NCBI GenBank assembly: GCA_945889565.1
Contig: CAMDBZ010000121.1
Location: forward strand, 1 to 5,545
Source: Thermoflexus hugenholtzii JAD2
Lineage (GTDB): Bacteria; Chloroflexota; Dehalococcoidia; UBA2979
Reading direction: 5' to 3'
DNA: 5,545 bases
This document shows, piece after piece, positions 4,263 through 5,545 of this stretch. How positions within the stretch are numbered: the first letter of the stretch is position 1; the number at the start of each line of letters is the position of its first letter. Both the position numbers and the translations under genes were made by a program. A model generated the notes under the pieces. The model searched no databases, had not been told where the DNA came from, and saw only the letters and a program-made list of their open reading frames with translations.

Positions 4263-5545
4263 GGTGATCCTCGCATCGCGCGCGCCTGCCGCCAGGCGAA
4301 CAGCGGGAGCAGCAGCAGGCCCGCCGAAAGCGCGAGTACCGCCGACCGCTCCGGGCCGCCGCCGGCGCGCCCGAGCTCGATCGTCGGCGCGAGCAGCGGG
4401 CTCGCGTCGACGACGCGCGGCTCCGGCCGGTACGCCGGGAACCAGCGCGCGGCGAGCTCCAGCGCGGAGCGCGCGGGCGTGAACGCGTACGCGCGCACCC
4501 ACTCGTTACGGCGCACGAGCTCATCGAACGCGCCCTCGTAGCGGAACGGGATGTCGCCGATGCCGTCACCATTCGCGTCGTAGCCCTGGTACTCGTCCCA
4601 GTGGTTGCCGCGACCGTCCAGTGACCACTGGTTGTGGTGCTTCGCGCTCGCGCTGGTGATCTGCACCTGCTCCAGGTTCCCGGTAAAGCTGTTCTCGGTG
4701 AACGTCGCGGCGGTCGTCGTGGCGATGGTGAGCGCGATATCGTTGAAGCCGATGAGGTTGCGCCGCAGCATCACGGTTGCACCCGGCGTCAGTGGCGCGC
4801 CTTCGAGCATGATGCCGATGCGGTTGTGGTGGACGAGGTTGTCCGACATCTCGACGTCATCGACGTCCTTGAAGAGCAGCCCGTAACCGGACGCCGGCGA
4901 GTCGCTGTACGCGAACTCGTTGCCACGAAACGTGATGTCGCGGGAGAACATGATCGCGGCGCCGGCCATGTTCTCGCGGAAGACGTTGTCGATGAAGGTG
5001 TTGTGGTCCGCGTACATGTAGTGGATACCGTAGCGTGCCCCGCTGACGTGGTTGCGCTCGACGTGCGTGTTCGTCGCGTAGCCGAGGAAGATGCCGTCTT
5101 TCGCACCGCTGACCGTGTTGCCCTCCACGCGGTTGCCATCCGTGTGCCAGAGGTAGAGCGCGTGGCCTCGGCGCTCCGGGCTGAACTCGAGCACGCTCTC
5201 GATGCTGTTGTTGCTGACGCGGTGCCCCCCGCTGTCCTCGAGCATGATGCCGTAGAGCACGTCCTGCAGGCGGTTCCCCTCGATGGTCGCACGGTCCGCG
5301 CGCACGCGGATCCCCGCCGGCTCCGCGACCACATCCCGGCCCGATCCCTGCACGACGAATCCACGCAGCGTCACGTCGCTCGCCGTGACCAGCACGACGT
5401 CGCCCGCACGCCCGGCGTCGATCACCGGCCAGCCGTCACCGACGAGCGTGAGCGGCTTGTCGATCACGATGCGCTCGCGATACGTGCCCGCCGGCACGAG
5501 CACGGTGGCGCCCGGCTGCGCGTGAGCGATCAGCTCGCCGATCGA
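4253..5545 (-). CDS. nosD: NosD, copper-delivery beta-helix protein of N2O reductase maturation (N-terminus outside window)
   Basis: The frame is open to the right edge, giving 430 residues; the GTG at 5503 is internal, since in-frame upstream codons (IAHAQPGATV) continue the usual NosD beginning. Only the signal peptide and a few dozen residues should be missing. Most of the protein is a right-handed parallel beta-helix of CASH/PbH1 repeats (about visible residues 40-290), shown by recurring N-x-[IV/F] turns and G-I-x-[LM] strands. RYGIHYMYADHNTF (171-184) and AAIMFSRDI (196-204) are strong NosD signatures. HWDEYQGYDANGDGIGD (315-331) closes the helix with a Ca-loop-like Asp/Gly turn, and DASPLLAPT (380-388) is the family tail. 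NosD takes Cu(I) from NosL and passes it to apo-NosZ, on the NosFY complex. Unusually, residues 401-418 form a hydrophobic segment followed by a basic tail, predicting a C-terminal membrane anchor. Confidence 0.9.
   Translation of the reverse strand, partial: SIGELIAHAQPGATVLVPAGTYRERIVIDKPLTLVGDGWPVIDAGRAGDVVLVTASDVTLRGFVVQGSGRDVVAEPAGIRVRADRATIEGNRLQDVLYGIMLEDSGGHRVSNNSIESVLEFSPERRGHALYLWHTDGNRVEGNTVSGAKDGIFLGYATNTHVERNHVSGARYGIHYMYADHNTFIDNVFRENMAGAAIMFSRDITFRGNEFAYSDSPASGYGLLFKDVDDVEMSDNLVHHNRIGIMLEGAPLTPGATVMLRRNLIGFNDIALTIATTTAATFTENSFTGNLEQVQITSASAKHHNQWSLDGRGNHWDEYQGYDANGDGIGDIPFRYEGAFDELVRRNEWVRAYAFTPARSALELAARWFPAYRPEPRVVDASPLLAPTIELGRAGGGPERSAVLALSAGLLLLPLFAWRQARAMRGSPWS
4268..4272 (-). 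promoter_or_regulatory. Shine-Dalgarno of nosF inside the nosD 3' end
   Basis: GAGGA on the minus strand, 5 bases before ATG 4262. It supports this ATG over the one at 4253, which overlaps the nosD stop as TGATG. Confidence 0.6.

Noticed and set aside
4263..4502. An 80-residue N-terminal extension of NosF from an upstream GTG/ATG-like start at 4502
   Set aside because: The extension is an Arg/Ala-rich frame lying wholly within the nosD coding region. ABC ATPases begin a few residues before the LDV--V-KRYG strand, as from ATG 4262.
3516..4541. Plus-strand frame (341 codons) opposite nosF, and a similar one at 2858-3955
   Set aside because: They are antisense to a complete ABC ATPase whose Walker A, signature and Walker B motifs are all in the minus-strand frame. 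The plus-strand products are low-complexity.
4553..4579. The DANGDGIGD segment of NosD as a sign of a dockerin or separate Ca-binding domain
   Set aside because: A single Asp/Gly-rich loop at this place, just after the WDEYQGY motif, is a normal feature of NosD and does not form a duplicated dockerin pair.

Overview
The window is G+C-rich bacterial chromosome and looks actinobacterial. The strongest hint is the partial gene at the left edge, whose coiled, acidic tail ending in an ERFLREQ motif is typical of the C-terminus of actinobacterial PAC2-family proteins. The G+C-rich codon use, the TAGACT-type -10 upstream of the tRNAs and stem-loops without U-tracts agree with this. A deep-branching lineage such as Thermoleophilia would fit, but the window alone cannot settle the genus or even the class.

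Layout, left to right. (1) 1-231, plus strand: the 3' end of a PAC2-family gene. (2) 357-2033, plus strand: a complete 558-residue polytopic membrane protein of the GT-C (lipid-phosphate-sugar-using) glycosyltransferase type, with a clear Shine-Dalgarno that fixes its start and a GC hairpin in its leader. (3) 2162-2446, plus strand: three closely spaced tRNA genes, Trp(CCA), Leu(GAG) and Cys(GCA), each with the 3' CCA encoded, probably transcribed together from a promoter just upstream. (4) 2536-5545, minus strand, read from right to left: nosD (5' end outside the window), nosF and nosY, joined by short overlaps, so almost certainly one translationally coupled operon. A bulged inverted repeat at 2492-2522 lies between the converging tRNA and nos transcripts and could stop both.

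Function. NosD, NosF and NosY form the copper-delivery ABC complex that matures nitrous oxide reductase (NosZ), the enzyme reducing N2O to N2. NosD is the extracytoplasmic beta-helix protein, NosF the cytoplasmic ATPase and NosY the membrane dimer linking them. NosZ, NosL and any electron-transfer proteins are not in the window; they would be expected beyond the right edge, upstream of nosD. The main oddity is that this NosD carries a hydrophobic segment and short basic tail at its C-terminus, which should anchor it in the membrane. No CRISPR array, transposase, phage gene or clearly new system was found; the remaining points of interest are regulatory hairpins and the position of the nos operon against the 3' end of a tRNA gene.
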